From Tamlana crocina (lineage in GTDB: Bacteria > Bacteroidota > Bacteroidia > Flavobacteriales > Flavobacteriaceae): a stretch of 64,000 nucleotides of DNA. Positions 8,914 through 19,418 of this stretch are shown piece by piece. The stretch covers positions 3,541,501 to 3,605,500 of the forward strand of contig CP158972.1 in the NCBI GenBank assembly GCA_040429635.1, read 5' to 3'. The notes under the pieces are model-generated. The model was not told the DNA's origin. It saw nothing but the letters and a program-made list of their open reading frames with translations, and did not search any database. Each line of letters starts with the position of its first letter. Position 1 is the stretch's first letter. Made by a program: the position numbers and the translations under genes.

Positions 8914-11040
8914 TTAAGCTTCAACACCTTTAGCTGCCTTAATCACTTCTTCAGAAATATTTGAAGGTGTTTCAGCGTAATGTGAAAATTCCATAGTTGA
9001 CGTTGCACGACCAGATGATAGTGTTCTTAATGTAGTTACATAACCGAACATTTCTGACAACGGTACAATAGCTTTAACGGCTTTTGCTCCAGCTCTGTCG
9101 CTCATGTCACTTACTTGACCTCTTCTTCTGTTCAAATCACCTACAATATCACCCATGTTTTCTTCTGGAGTAATAACCTCCAATTTCATCATAGGCTCCA
9201 TAATTACGGCTTTAGCAGCTTTTGCAGCAGCTTTAAAACCTAGTTTTGCAGCTAATTCGAAAGACAACTGATCAGAATCCACATCGTGGTAAGAACCATC
9301 AGTTAAAGTTACTTTCATAGAATCTACTTCATAACCTGCCAACGGACCATTTACCATAGCCATTTGGAAACCTTTTTCAATTGAAGGGATAAATTCTTTA
9401 GGAACGTTACCACCTTTAATCTCAGAAATAAACTCTAATCCATCCTTACCTTCGTCAGCAGGCTCAATAGTAAATACAATATCGGCGAATTTACCACGAC
9501 CACCAGATTGCTTTTTGTAAACCTCTCTGTGCTCTGCACGTTGTGTAATGGCTTCTTTGTACTCTACTTGAGGCTGACCTTGGTTAACCTCTACCTTGAA
9601 CTCACGCTTAAGACGGTCAACAATAATATCTAAGTGAAGCTCACCCATTCCAGAAATAATAGTCTGTCCGGAAGCTTCGTCTGTTCTTGCTGTAAATGTT
9701 GGATCTTCTTCTGCCAATTTAGCCAAAGCCATACCCAATTTATCAACGTCTGCCTTTGTTTTAGGCTCTACCGCGATACCAATTACTGGATCAGGGAATT
9801 CCATTGATTCCAAAACAATAGGATGCTTTTCATCTGATAAAGTATCACCAGTTTTGATATCTTTAAATCCAACTGCTGCACCAATATCACCAGCTTCGAT
9901 AAACTCGATAGCGTTTTGCTTGTTAGAGTGCATTTGGTAAATACGAGAGATACGCTCTTTTTTACCTGAACGGTTGTTCATTACGTAAGAACCAGCATCT
10001 AAATGACCAGAATACGCACGGAAGAATGCTAAACGACCAACGAAAGGATCGGTAGCAATTTTAAATGCCAATGCAGAAAATGGCGCATTTGCATCTGGCT
10101 TACGAGTTTCCTCTGCGCCAGTATCTGGGTTTGTACCTACAATGTTATCTCTATCTAATGGAGAAGGCAAGTAACGACATACAGCATCCAATAAGAACTG
10201 CACCCCTTTGTTTTTAAATGAAGAACCACAAATCATTGGAATGATAGCCATATCCATTACAGCAGCTCTAAGTGCAGCGTGCACTTCGTCTTCTGTGATT
10301 GAATCCTCATCTTCCATGAACTTCTCAAGAAGGTTTTCGTCGTAAGTCGCAACTTCTTCAATTAAAAGCGCACGGTACTTACGAGCTTCTTCCTTCATAT
10401 CGTCTGGAATCTCAACAACATCAAAGGTAGCCCCTTGAGTTTCGTCATGCCAAACTACAGCTCTGTTTTTTACTAAATCTACGATACCTTTAAAATCTGC
10501 CTCATCACCAATATTCAACACAATTGGCACAGCGTTAGATTTCAACATATCTTTAACTTGCTGACATACTGCCAAGAAGTTAGAACCTTGACGGTCCATT
10601 TTGTTTACGAAACCAATACGTGGCACTTTGTAGTTATCAGCAAGTCTCCAGTTAGTTTCAGATTGTGGCTCTACACCATCAACCGCACTAAACAAGAATA
10701 CTAAACCATCCAACACACGTAAAGAACGGTTCACCTCTACGGTAAAATCCACGTGGCCCGGAGTATCGATAATATTAAAGTGATAGTCTTTGGTATCTGG
10801 TAACGGCTGCGCGTTTTCCATAGGGAACTTCCAAGTACAAGTTGTAGCTGCAGAAGTAATGGTAATACCACGCTCTTGCTCTTGCTCCATCCAGTCCATG
10901 GTTGCAGCACCATCGTGCACCTCACCAATTTTATGACTAACACCAGTATAATAAAGTATACGCTCTGTAGTTGTTGTTTTACCAGCATCAATATGAGCTG
11001 CAATACCTATATTTCTTGTATATTTTAAATCTCTTGCCAT
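8914..11040 (-). CDS. fusA: Elongation factor G
   Basis: 708 residues, normal for EF-G. The GTPase domain shows G1 AHIDAGKT (15-22), switch [13 protein letters not shown]3 DTPGHVDF (92-99) and G4 NKMD (146-149). Domains II-V follow, ending near [20 protein letters not shown], the domain V signature. EF-G drives GTP-dependent translocation and, with RRF, ribosome recycling. It lies 6 bases after rpsG. Bacteroidota often carry a second EF-G-like paralog; the position between rpsG and rpsJ marks this as the main translocase. Confidence 0.98.
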   Translation of the reverse strand: MARDLKYTRNIGIAAHIDAGKTTTTERILYYTGVSHKIGEVHDGAATMDWMEQEQERGITITSAATTCTWKFPMENAQPLPDTKDYHFNIIDTPGHVDFTVEVNRSLRVLDGLVFLFSAVDGVEPQSETNWRLADNYKVPRIGFVNKMDRQGSNFLAVCQQVKDMLKSNAVPIVLNIGDEADFKGIVDLVKNRAVVWHDETQGATFDVVEIPDDMKEEARKYRALLIEEVATYDENLLEKFMEDEDSITEDEVHAALRAAVMDMAIIPMICGSSFKNKGVQFLLDAVCRYLPSPLDRDNIVGTNPDTGAEETRKPDANAPFSALAFKIATDPFVGRLAFFRAYSGHLDAGSYVMNNRSGKKERISRIYQMHSNKQNAIEFIEAGDIGAAVGFKDIKTGDTLSDEKHPIVLESMEFPDPVIGIAVEPKTKADVDKLGMALAKLAEEDPTFTARTDEASGQTIISGMGELHLDIIVDRLKREFKVEVNQGQPQVEYKEAITQRAEHREVYKKQSGGRGKFADIVFTIEPADEGKDGLEFISEIKGGNVPKEFIPSIEKGFQMAMVNGPLAGYEVDSMKVTLTDGSYHDVDSDQLSFELAAKLGFKAAAKAAKAVIMEPMMKLEVITPEENMGDIVGDLNRRRGQVSDMSDRAGAKAVKAIVPLSEMFGYVTTLRTLSSGRATSTMEFSHYAETPSNISEEVIKAAKGVEA

Positions 11041-11046
11041 GTTTTA

Positions 11047-11523
11047 TTAGAATCTAAAGTGTGAGAATGCTTTATTGGCTTCTGCCATTTTATGAGTATC
11101 TACACGTTTCTTAACTGCTGCTCCTTCTTCTTTAGCTGCTGCTAAAATTTCTGAAGCCAAACGCAACGCCATAGATTTTTCGTTACGTTTTCTTGCATAG
11201 CCAATCAACCACTTCATGGCAGTTGAAACTTTTCTATCTGGACGAATTTGCATCGGGATCTGGAATGTTGCACCACCAACACGACGGCTACGTACTTCTA
11301 CGTGAGGCATCACATTAGAAAGGGCATCTTTCCAAAGCTCTAAAGCTGTTTTTTCTTCGTCAGTTTTCTTTGAATCTACAATATCAATAGCATCGTAGAA
11401 TACTTTAAAAGCTACAGACTTTTTACCATCCCACATCATCATGTTAACGAAACGCGTTACTAACTGGTCGTTAAAACGTGGATCCGGTAAAAGCGGTCTC
11501 TTTTTTGCTGCTCTTTTTCTCAT
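11047..11523 (-). CDS. rpsG: 30S ribosomal protein S7
   Basis: 158 residues. It begins [19 protein letters not shown] and has [34 protein letters not shown] (the S7 signature) and [17 protein letters not shown]. uS7 starts assembly of the 30S head and contacts E-site tRNA. It follows rpsL by 21 bases in the standard str order. Confidence 0.98.
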   Translation of the reverse strand: MRKRAAKKRPLLPDPRFNDQLVTRFVNMMMWDGKKSVAFKVFYDAIDIVDSKKTDEEKTALELWKDALSNVMPHVEVRSRRVGGATFQIPMQIRPDRKVSTAMKWLIGYARKRNEKSMALRLASEILAAAKEEGAAVKKRVDTHKMAEANKAFSHFRF

Positions 11524-11544
11524 GTCTTCTTCTTAAAGTTTTAA

Positions 11545-11919
11545 TTACTTTTTAGGGCGTTTTGCACCATACTTAGATCGACGTTGCGTACGGCCGTTAA
11601 CACCTGCGGTATCAAGCGCGCCACGCACAATGTGATATCTAACACCTGGTAAATCTTTTACCCTTCCGCCTCTAACCAATACTATCGAGTGCTCTTGTAA
11701 ATTATGTCCTTCACCGCCAATGTATGCGTTAACCTCGTTTCCATTTGTTAAACGCACCCTTGCCACCTTACGCATTGCTGAGTTAGGTTTTTTAGGGGTT
11801 GTTGTGTAAACACGAGTACATACACCACGTCTTTGCGGACAAGAATCCAAAGCAGCCGATTTACTCTTCTTGGTTATTTTGGCTCTTCCTTTTCTTACTA
11901 ATTGCGAAATTGTTGGCAT
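11545..11919 (-). CDS. rpsL: 30S ribosomal protein S12
   Basis: 124 residues and the first gene of the superoperon. It has [20 protein letters not shown] with the lysine corresponding to K43, and [20 protein letters not shown] with the lysine of the PGVR loop. Both are the wild-type residues whose changes give streptomycin resistance. uS12 sits at the decoding centre. A clear promoter lies about 40-70 bases upstream. Confidence 0.98.
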   Translation of the reverse strand: MPTISQLVRKGRAKITKKSKSAALDSCPQRRGVCTRVYTTTPKKPNSAMRKVARVRLTNGNEVNAYIGGEGHNLQEHSIVLVRGGRVKDLPGVRYHIVRGALDTAGVNGRTQRRSKYGAKRPKK

Positions 11920-11943
11920 AAATTTTAATATAAATTTTATTAA

Positions 11944-11957
11944 CCTCTATTTAGAGG
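11944..11957 (-). promoter_or_regulatory. Small hairpin at the predicted 5' end of the str-S10-spc mRNA
   Basis: On the minus strand CCTCT/AGAGG forms a 5-bp stem with a 4-base loop, starting directly at the transcription start predicted from the -7 box. It is followed by an A/T-rich leader to the rpsL ATG. A 5'-terminal hairpin often protects mRNA from decay; that role here is inference. Confidence 0.4.
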
Positions 11958-11961
11958 GCTG

Positions 11962-11992
11962 CAAAGGTAGAAATTAAAATGAATAATTCAAA
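11962..11992 (-). promoter_or_regulatory. Primary-sigma promoter of the str-S10-spc superoperon
   Basis: Reading the minus strand, TTTG (11992-11989), a 19-base spacer and TACCTTTG (11969-11962) match the Bacteroidota consensus TTTG-N19-TAnnTTTG at every fixed position. Transcription should start near 11956, giving a leader of about 37 bases before rpsL. It is the best promoter match in the window. Confidence 0.85.
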
Positions 11993-12096
11993 TCCTAAAT
12001 CATTAATTTTCAGTTGAATTTAAAAATAATAACATTCGCTATATCAATCGGCAAAATTTTCCGTTAGATTTACATTAAAAACCCACCTTGTATTTC

Positions 12097-13788
12097 GTGA
12101 AAAAGTTCACCTTTTTACTCCTTTTTATGTATATTATTTTTCCTCCGAAGAGTTTCGGACAAAATTTATGGCTTAACATAAAAGGTGCAAAAAGCGACGA
12201 AACCAAGACAGTAGATTCCCTTAATTACCAAAAACGGCATGTCGATTTTAAGTCTTTAACTACCGAAGTAAACAACACACAGCAAACACTTTATGAACTG
12301 GGCTATATTGAAAATGAAGCTTACGGCATTGAAAAAATAAACGACTCCACATTTTCAGTGAAAATCGCTTTAAAAAGGAAATTCAATAGCATTCGTATTT
12401 ATTATGACAACGAAACATTGAATGCATCGACAATCAAACCCATTTCAAACGAAATATTTGATGGCTATTTTGAAACACCCTTTAATCAAGTTGAAAAAGC
12501 ACTGAATCGCATCAACCAAAAAATTTCAGAAAACGGACTACCTTTTTCAAAATTGAACTTATCGGATATCAAAATAAAAAACGACTCCACGATACAAGCT
12601 CAACTCATAATCCGTTCCGCCAAAAAGCCACGTTCCATTGACAACATTGTTTTAAGGGGTTACGAAAAATTCCCGAAAAGCTTTTTAAAACACTATTTAA
12701 AAATCAAACCCGGGCAGGTTTTTGATTTAACCGCCATAAAAAATAAAACCGAACAATTGGCAAATCTGAATTTCGCAAAAGAACTCAGGTCACCCGAAGT
12801 ACTATTTTCAAAAGACTCGACCATATTATATGTCTACACAGAAAAAACTACGAGCAACGCTTTTGACGGATTTTTAGGTTTTGGCACCAATGAAGACAGC
12901 AATAAATTAGAATTTGACGGCTACCTAAGCCTAAACCTGACCAACAATTTAAATTTTGGCGAGTCCTTTAGGCTATTATACAAAAGTGACGAAAACGACC
13001 AAAAAACATTTGAAAGCAACGTTACGATGCCCTATGTTTTTAATTCCCCCATAGGAATAGAATTTGCATTACGTATTTTCAAAAAAGACTCATCATTCAC
13101 AACCACCAACCAAACCGCCAAAATAAATTACCAAATAAACGCCAAACACCACATTGATCTAGGAATAACTTCAACAGAATCCAGTTATTTACAATCCACC
13201 AACTCTCCAACCCTTCGAGACTACGACTCTAATTTTTTCACAATTTCACACCAATACAACAATCTGCAAGCTTCCAACGTATTATTTCCTATAAAATCAC
13301 ATTTCAACATCGAAATAGGGATAGGCAAAAGAAAAACGGAATCAGACTCCGAAAAACAAACACTGCTAAGCTTGAACGCCTCAAACATATTCAACCTTAA
13401 CACTAAAAATTCTATATACTTGAGAACGACTGGGGCTTATTTACAATCGGACAGTTATTTTGAAAATGAGCTCTTTCGTTTTGGCGGCATCAATTCAATT
13501 AGAGGCTTTGAAGAAAACAGCCTTTTCGCGTCATTGTTCGGCTTAATCAACACCGAGTACCGTTACCAATTGGCCAATACGGTTTACATACACACTATTT
13601 TCGACGCAGCGTACTTTGACAACAAAATCACTTCCGTTCAACAAAAACTTTTTGGATTTGGTTTCGGATTCGGGCTACTCACCAAAGCTGGCTTATTTAA
13701 ACTGAATTATGCTAACGGCAAAAATGAAAACACCAACTTTAAACTTTCCGACTCCAAAGTCCACCTCAGTTTAACGGCATTTTTTTAA
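12097..13788 (+). CDS. Omp85/BamA-superfamily outer-membrane protein
   Basis: 563 residues from a GTG start that gives a clean signal peptide (MKKFTFLLLFMYIIFPPKSFGQ); a TTG nine bases upstream is possible but less likely. The N-terminal half has POTRA-like repeats (for example NIVLRGYEKFPKSFLKHYLK, then KPGQVFDL). The C-terminal half is a predicted beta barrel containing FRFGGINSIRGF, the RGF motif typical of loop 6 in Omp85 proteins. It is shorter than BamA (around 800), so it is more like a TamA- or surface-assembly-type member. It is transcribed away from the ribosomal operon; no partner gene is adjacent. Its exact substrate cannot be told from sequence. Confidence 0.75.
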   Translation: MKKFTFLLLFMYIIFPPKSFGQNLWLNIKGAKSDETKTVDSLNYQKRHVDFKSLTTEVNNTQQTLYELGYIENEAYGIEKINDSTFSVKIALKRKFNSIRIYYDNETLNASTIKPISNEIFDGYFETPFNQVEKALNRINQKISENGLPFSKLNLSDIKIKNDSTIQAQLIIRSAKKPRSIDNIVLRGYEKFPKSFLKHYLKIKPGQVFDLTAIKNKTEQLANLNFAKELRSPEVLFSKDSTILYVYTEKTTSNAFDGFLGFGTNEDSNKLEFDGYLSLNLTNNLNFGESFRLLYKSDENDQKTFESNVTMPYVFNSPIGIEFALRIFKKDSSFTTTNQTAKINYQINAKHHIDLGITSTESSYLQSTNSPTLRDYDSNFFTISHQYNNLQASNVLFPIKSHFNIEIGIGKRKTESDSEKQTLLSLNASNIFNLNTKNSIYLRTTGAYLQSDSYFENELFRFGGINSIRGFEENSLFASLFGLINTEYRYQLANTVYIHTIFDAAYFDNKITSVQQKLFGFGFGFGLLTKAGLFKLNYANGKNENTNFKLSDSKVHLSLTAFF

Positions 13789-14061
13789 AACCGCCTCAAT
13801 AAAGTAAAATTTTTCCTCAAACTCAACAGCCTTAATTCAGACCCACAACCGCCGAAACTATGCACGCATAACTTAGTGATTATCAAATCATAAAATTCAC
13901 AACAAACTCAAAACTATTTTAAAATATGTTTTTAAAACGGCCTTTTTCACTAAAAAAACCACAATCATTTTGTGAGCCTAGCACAAATTTTAACGGGAAA
14001 TTATTGTTTAATTAACTTTATTTTAGGATTTTTGACGTTGACTAATTCAAATAATTACAAA
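13789..14061. other. Intergenic region before the SusCD operon
   Basis: 273 bases, strongly A/T-rich. I see no strong hairpin terminator for the Omp85 gene and no perfect TAnnTTTG box. TAACTTTA at about 14013 is one base off the -7 consensus and is the best promoter candidate for the SusC operon. No regulator gene or structured RNA was recognised. Confidence 0.4.
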
Positions 14062-17000
14062 ATGAAAACAAAGTTTAGTGGAATTTTAACGCTATTACTA
14101 GCGTTTGTTGTGCAATTAACTTTTGCACAAGAAAAGACAATTTCAGGTACAGTTTTGGATGGCTCTGGCCTACCACTCCCTGGAGCAACTGTCTTAATTA
14201 AAGGTACTACAACAGGTACATCTTCAGATTTTGATGGCAAATACTCTATCTCTGCACCCCAAGGCGCTACCTTGGTGTTCAGTTTTGTGGGCTATGCCAC
14301 TCAAGAAAAAACTGTTGGAGCATCGAACACGATTAATGTCACCATGATTGAAGATGCAGCTGCTTTAGAAGAAGTTGTTGTAACTGCTTTGGGGATTAAA
14401 AGAGAGAAGAAATCTCTTGGTTCTGCAATTACAACTCTGGACAGTGAATCCTTAAACGAAGGAGCTCAAACAAACATTTCGGATGCTATTAAAGGCAAGG
14501 TTGCTGGTGTGGTTATTTCAAATGCAAGTACTGACCCTGGAGCTTCATCTGGAGTTATTATTAGAGGTTTTAGTACTCTTAGTGGAAGTAACCAACCTTT
14601 GTATATTATTGATGGCGTTCCGGTTAATAACGGTTCAACATCAAGTGAAACCAATACCAATTCATCTGTTGACGGATTAAATCGCTCATATGATTTCGGA
14701 AATGGAGCTGGAGACATAAACCCTGAAAATATCGAATCAATCTCGATTTTAAAGGGTGCTTCAAGTACAGCTCTTTACGGTTCTAGAGCAGCAAACGGTG
14801 TTGTAATTATTACTACTAAGAAAGGGGCATCGGACAAGCTAAGTATTGAGTTTTCTACTCAAGCAACGTTTACAGATCTCTTGAGAGCTCCTAATTACCA
14901 AACTCAATTTGGTCAAGGATGGGATGGACAGCATTTCTTAAATGAAAATGGTTCTTGGGGACCTAGATTCAACAATGAAGTTCTCGTTTGGGGTAATGTC
15001 GTTAACAACTCCCAGAAAATAAAGCGGTATGCTTTTCAAAAAGATCAATGGAGAAACTTTTTTGATATTGGCACATCTTACGTAACCAACTTGGCGATTT
15101 CAGGAGGTTCGGGTGGCACATCAGGCAGAATTGCATTTAATAATACTACTGCTGATGGTATATATCCAACCAGTAACGACTCTAATGAAAGAAACACTAT
15201 TTCTGCTTCGTTTAATTCAAAAATAGATTTTCTAACGTTTAGCGGTACCCTAAATTATGTGGGGACCAGAGGTTCAGGTATTCAAGGAGGCCAAGGGAAT
15301 AGTGTTATTAATAACTTAATGCAGATCCCAACTGATTTTGACATTACTGAGTTTAAGGACTATAAAAATGACCCGTTCAATAATGTTAGTAATTATTACA
15401 CACCCTTTGGCATAACTAATCCATACTTTACGCTAAACGAAGACGGAGCAAAATATACAAAAGAAAGAGTTTATGGTTCATTTGATGTAAGTGCTGAAAT
15501 TAATAATTGGTTAAGTGCAACTTACCGATTAGGTATTGATTCTTACTCTGACTACACAAAAGTATGGAATGCTATTATTGACGCTGTTCCAGGAAGTCCA
15601 AACGACGGGACTACTACTGAACAACCTGGCTTCTACGGTGAGTTTCAGAACTTTGTAAAACAAGTTAACCATGACATTTTATTAAATCTTAACTTTGATG
15701 TAAACGAAGATTTTAACATTGCATCAACATTTGGATTCAACTACAATGATAGAAGCACATTAGGATCTAGTGCAACTGTTTCATCACAGGATATACCCGA
15801 TTTTTACTCTCTATCTAATTCAGCAAGTCCAGTAGCAGCAGCTTCAACTATATCTAAAAGAAGATTATTTGGTGTTTTAAATTCAACAACCTTTTCCTTT
15901 AAAGACATGCTTTTTCTTACAGCAAATCTTAGAAATGATTGGTACTCTACTTTGCCTGAGGAGAATCGTTCAGTTCTCTATGGAGGCGCCAATGCCTCAT
16001 GGGTTATGACCGAAACTTTTCCAGGTATTAAAAACATACTTAGTTACGGTAAAATAAGAGTTGGTTATGGAGAAACTGGAGTTGACACGGATCCGTACCA
16101 AATATCTCCTGTAAATGTTGCAGGAAACAATGACAATCAAGGATTTAGAGACCTTCTATTCCCTGTGGGAGGATTAAATGCTTTTGAGGTAGGAAATAGA
16201 GCTGGTAACCCAGACTTAGCGCCTGAAAGGAGAAAAGAATTCGAAATTGGTGCTGAATTATCATTTTTAAAGAATCGTATTAATCTAGACTTTGCGTATT
16301 ACGACGCTACTGTTGAAGATCAGATTTTGAGTTTACCTTTAGCGTCTACTTCTGGTTTTACAAATCAAACAGCTAATATTGGTACTATTTCAAATAAAGG
16401 GTACGAAGCCTTGCTTACTTTAGGCCTATTTAAAAATATTGATGGTTTTAATTGGGATATGGCTTTTAATTATTCTACCAACGACGCCATATTAGAAAAA
16501 CTTGACGATAGAGTAGAACAAATTGCCCTAGGTGGCTTGAGCACAATAAGCTTGGTTGCTAGAGAAGGACAACCAATAGCTTTGATAGAGGGAAGCGTTC
16601 CTTTGAGAGATCCCAATGGAAACATCGTTGTTGACGCTGTTGGTGTTCCAGTAGCAGCTCCTGAAAAAGAAGTTTATGGTGACACTCAGTATGACTACAC
16701 ATTAGGCATATCTAATAATTTTTCTTACAAAGGGTTTTCTTTCGGCTTTTCATTCGATATTCGACAAGGAGGTTTAATGTTTAGTCGCACAGCTAGTAAC
16801 ACTCGCTTTACAGGTAATTCGATTACAACAACAATTAATGATAGAAACCCTTACATTATCCCTGGCTCAGTAGTTCGAATTGACGATGGTAATGGTAACA
16901 TAAGTTACGAAGAAAATACTATACCAATAGATATTGAACATTGGGATGATTATTATAGAGCAGTCGCTAATGAAAGAGGCGATGTTATAGACAAGTCTTT

Positions 17001-17244
17001 TGTTAAGTTAAGAGAGGTTACTTTTGGTTACAATTTTTCAAAAAAAATAATTAAAAAGACCCCTTTTGAATCATTGTCAATAAATGTTGTAGGCCGGAAT
17101 CTTTTATTGTTCACACCTGAATCTAATCAATATATTGACCCTGAGGTGTCTACATTTGGTACAGATTTAGCTAGTCTTTTTGGTGAGTTCAGTGCCAATC
17201 CAAGTACTAGAAGTCTAGGAATTATACTTAAGGCCAAATTTTAA
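14062..17244 (+). CDS. SusC/RagA-family TonB-dependent outer-membrane transporter
   Basis: 1060 residues from the ATG at 14062; the GTG-led extension upstream would bury the signal peptide MKTKFSGILTLLLAFVVQLTFA. After it come a carboxypeptidase-D-like domain (about 27-105, with PLPGATVLIKGTTTGTSSDF), the TonB-box-like EEVVVTALG, and a plug domain with ISDAIKGKVAGVVISN and SGVIIRGFSTLSGSNQPLYI. A long beta barrel completes the protein. SusC proteins pair with SusD lids to import large ligands using TonB energy. It is the first gene of a four-gene operon; the next gene is 16 bases downstream. The absence of glycosidases suggests peptide rather than glycan uptake (inference). Confidence 0.95.
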   Translation: MKTKFSGILTLLLAFVVQLTFAQEKTISGTVLDGSGLPLPGATVLIKGTTTGTSSDFDGKYSISAPQGATLVFSFVGYATQEKTVGASNTINVTMIEDAAALEEVVVTALGIKREKKSLGSAITTLDSESLNEGAQTNISDAIKGKVAGVVISNASTDPGASSGVIIRGFSTLSGSNQPLYIIDGVPVNNGSTSSETNTNSSVDGLNRSYDFGNGAGDINPENIESISILKGASSTALYGSRAANGVVIITTKKGASDKLSIEFSTQATFTDLLRAPNYQTQFGQGWDGQHFLNENGSWGPRFNNEVLVWGNVVNNSQKIKRYAFQKDQWRNFFDIGTSYVTNLAISGGSGGTSGRIAFNNTTADGIYPTSNDSNERNTISASFNSKIDFLTFSGTLNYVGTRGSGIQGGQGNSVINNLMQIPTDFDITEFKDYKNDPFNNVSNYYTPFGITNPYFTLNEDGAKYTKERVYGSFDVSAEINNWLSATYRLGIDSYSDYTKVWNAIIDAVPGSPNDGTTTEQPGFYGEFQNFVKQVNHDILLNLNFDVNEDFNIASTFGFNYNDRSTLGSSATVSSQDIPDFYSLSNSASPVAAASTISKRRLFGVLNSTTFSFKDMLFLTANLRNDWYSTLPEENRSVLYGGANASWVMTETFPGIKNILSYGKIRVGYGETGVDTDPYQISPVNVAGNNDNQGFRDLLFPVGGLNAFEVGNRAGNPDLAPERRKEFEIGAELSFLKNRINLDFAYYDATVEDQILSLPLASTSGFTNQTANIGTISNKGYEALLTLGLFKNIDGFNWDMAFNYSTNDAILEKLDDRVEQIALGGLSTISLVAREGQPIALIEGSVPLRDPNGNIVVDAVGVPVAAPEKEVYGDTQYDYTLGISNNFSYKGFSFGFSFDIRQGGLMFSRTASNTRFTGNSITTTINDRNPYIIPGSVVRIDDGNGNISYEENTIPIDIEHWDDYYRAVANERGDVIDKSFVKLREVTFGYNFSKKIIKKTPFESLSINVVGRNLLLFTPESNQYIDPEVSTFGTDLASLFGEFSANPSTRSLGIILKAKF

Positions 17245-17260
17245 TTAAAAAAATAAAAAA

Positions 17261-18724
17261 ATGAAAAATATTTTAAAGCTTCTTTTTTTCTTCGTGCTCA
17301 TTACTTCATGTGAAGAGAATCTGAATATAAATGAAAACCCAAACACCCCAGTGAATGTTGACAAAAGTTTTGTACTGACTGCCGCTCAAGGTTCTTTGGC
17401 TACCGGATTGGGGGGACAATTATCAAATTTAGGGGGCTTTTTAGCTCAATACCATACACAGCCCCCTAGTGCGTCTCAGTATCTTTCAATAGATACATAC
17501 AACATGAATATCGATTTTTCAGACAGATTATGGAATGAAATTTGGGCGGGTTGCTTGAACGATTTGAAGTTTGTTATGGAGAAATCGGATGAAGAAGGAG
17601 ATACTGGATCATTTTTAATCGCAACATTACTAAGGGTTTATACGTTTCAAGTGTTGACTGACTTGTATGGAGACATTCCTTATTCGCAAGCATTATTAGG
17701 AGATCAAAACATTACGCCAAGTCCAGATTCTCAAGCAGATATTTACACCGGATTGCTAGCAGAAATTGATTCAGCATTAAGCAAATATAATAATAATCCT
17801 GTTGCCTCAAATGTTGGTGCGCAAGATGCAATTTATAATGCTGATATGGATGAATGGGTAAGATTTGCAAACACGTTAAAATTGAAGTTATACATTAGAA
17901 TGGCATACACTTCACAAGCTGACCCTTCAGCCGTAACTGCACTTTTAGCAGTTGACAATTTTATTACCTCCGATGCTAAATTTGCCTTATATGAAGATGC
18001 CGTAGATAAAGCAAACCCATTCTACGACGTTCAAATAGATCGCCTAGGTGATGTCAACAATATTGCAAGTAATTCTTTACTTCAATTCTTGTTAACAAAT
18101 GGCGACCCGCGAGATGCGGCAATATACAGATTAAACGACGACACTCCTGGAATATTTAGAGGGATTGACCAAGGTGATCGCGGTAATTATGCTTCTGAAG
18201 TCGCATCAAATTTTTCAAGACCAAACATTACCGCTACTACGCCTGTTTACTTAATGACTGTCTCTGAAAGCAATTTCCTTCAAGCAGAAGCTTTAATTAG
18301 ATATTCTGGAGGTACTGGTGCAAAAGCTAAATATGATGCTGGTATTTCGAACTCTTTTTTAACTTATGGTCTTGACCCTAGCTTAGCCAATGCTTTAACT
18401 GGCCCAGGAGGAGTTTATGAATATGTTCCTTCAACAGATATTGAAACGTCGATAAGGCAAGTGATTATTCAGAAGTGGATCTCTTTAGCCTATGTGAATA
18501 ATATTGAAGGATTCTTTGAAACAAACAGAACTCAATACCCTGAAACTGTAGCCCTTGGAGATGAAGATTATACAAATGGTAGTTTTGTAGCATCAGTAGG
18601 TTCTGTTTTAACAGGTACTCAAACACCAAATACACTTTTCTATCCTGACACAGAAACCTCAAAAAACCCTAATATCACTCAGAAGACTTCATTAACAGAG
18701 AAGGTATGGTGGGATCAAAAATAA
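17261..18724 (+). CDS. SusD/RagB-family surface lipoprotein (SusD-like_2 type)
   Basis: 487 residues. Lipoprotein signal MKNILKLLFFFVLITSC, then ENLNINENPNTPVNV and TAAQGSLATGLGGQLSNLGG, the start typical of the SusD-like_2 subfamily. TPR-like helices include LKLYIRMAYT, and the conserved SNFLQAEALIRYSGG segment lies in the C-terminal half. SusD proteins form the lid over SusC and capture ligand at the cell surface. Followed 31 bases later by the first accessory lipoprotein. Confidence 0.93.
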   Translation: MKNILKLLFFFVLITSCEENLNINENPNTPVNVDKSFVLTAAQGSLATGLGGQLSNLGGFLAQYHTQPPSASQYLSIDTYNMNIDFSDRLWNEIWAGCLNDLKFVMEKSDEEGDTGSFLIATLLRVYTFQVLTDLYGDIPYSQALLGDQNITPSPDSQADIYTGLLAEIDSALSKYNNNPVASNVGAQDAIYNADMDEWVRFANTLKLKLYIRMAYTSQADPSAVTALLAVDNFITSDAKFALYEDAVDKANPFYDVQIDRLGDVNNIASNSLLQFLLTNGDPRDAAIYRLNDDTPGIFRGIDQGDRGNYASEVASNFSRPNITATTPVYLMTVSESNFLQAEALIRYSGGTGAKAKYDAGISNSFLTYGLDPSLANALTGPGGVYEYVPSTDIETSIRQVIIQKWISLAYVNNIEGFFETNRTQYPETVALGDEDYTNGSFVASVGSVLTGTQTPNTLFYPDTETSKNPNITQKTSLTEKVWWDQK

Positions 18725-18755
18725 TTTAAAGTATTCTAACTTAAAAAATAAGATA

Positions 18756-19406
18756 ATGAAAATAAAAAATAAATTTATAGGGCTTATTTCTGTAATTTGC
18801 TTGCTAGTTGTATTAGCATCTTGTTCTGAAGCTAGTCCAATTAAGTCGCAAATTACTGAATTTCCTAGTTTTGAGATCGATGAACCATATTCAATCATTC
18901 AAACAGGATCTTCGTTCTCTGACTCTGGAGTAAAAGCTATTGCAGGGACAGACGAACTACCTTTTACAACATCCGGCACGGTTAACACAAATACTCCAGG
19001 TGTATACAAACTAGATTATGCCGCTACTAACGATGATGGTTTTGATGGAACCGCTTTTAGGTATATAATTGTTGTTGACAATCCAGATTTTGTTAAGTCA
19101 AGTGATTTAAGCGGAAGCTACACAAGAGATTCTAACTCTGCTCATATTATGACTTTAACTAAAGTCGCAGACGGTGTTTACCATGCTGATGATATTTTAC
19201 CAACAAACAACATATCTGTATTTGTATTCCATGTTTCTGACACCGAAGTCGTTATACCACGACAACCAAGCCGTTTCGGTGATATTGTTGCTGACCCAAG
19301 TGATGTATCAGGAAGCAGTGGGATCATATCTGGAGATGGAGATATCACCCTCAATACATTTATTGGATGCTGTGGCATATTTACTCGTAATTTTCTTAAA
19401 GACTAA
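18756..19406 (+). CDS. Accessory surface lipoprotein with Ig-like domain (BT_2262-like)
   Basis: 216 residues. The lipobox is LVVLASC near residue 23. Residues about 40-108 look like an Ig-like DUF5011/5012-type domain (GTDELPFTTSGTVNTNTPGV, then YKLDYAATNDDG). A C-terminal part of about 100 residues ends in a GCCG segment. Proteins with this layout directly follow SusD in peptide-importing SusCD loci such as B. thetaiotaomicron BT2261-BT2264 (from memory). A ligand-binding or lid-stabilising role at the surface is inferred. The following gene starts 12 bases on. Confidence 0.7.
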   Translation: MKIKNKFIGLISVICLLVVLASCSEASPIKSQITEFPSFEIDEPYSIIQTGSSFSDSGVKAIAGTDELPFTTSGTVNTNTPGVYKLDYAATNDDGFDGTAFRYIIVVDNPDFVKSSDLSGSYTRDSNSAHIMTLTKVADGVYHADDILPTNNISVFVFHVSDTEVVIPRQPSRFGDIVADPSDVSGSSGIISGDGDITLNTFIGCCGIFTRNFLKD

Positions 19407-19418
19407 AATTAAAAAACC

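Noticed and set aside
13972-14061. N-terminal extension of the SusC gene from a GTG
   Set aside because: It would place 30 residues before a normal signal peptide; the ATG at 14062 fits the family.
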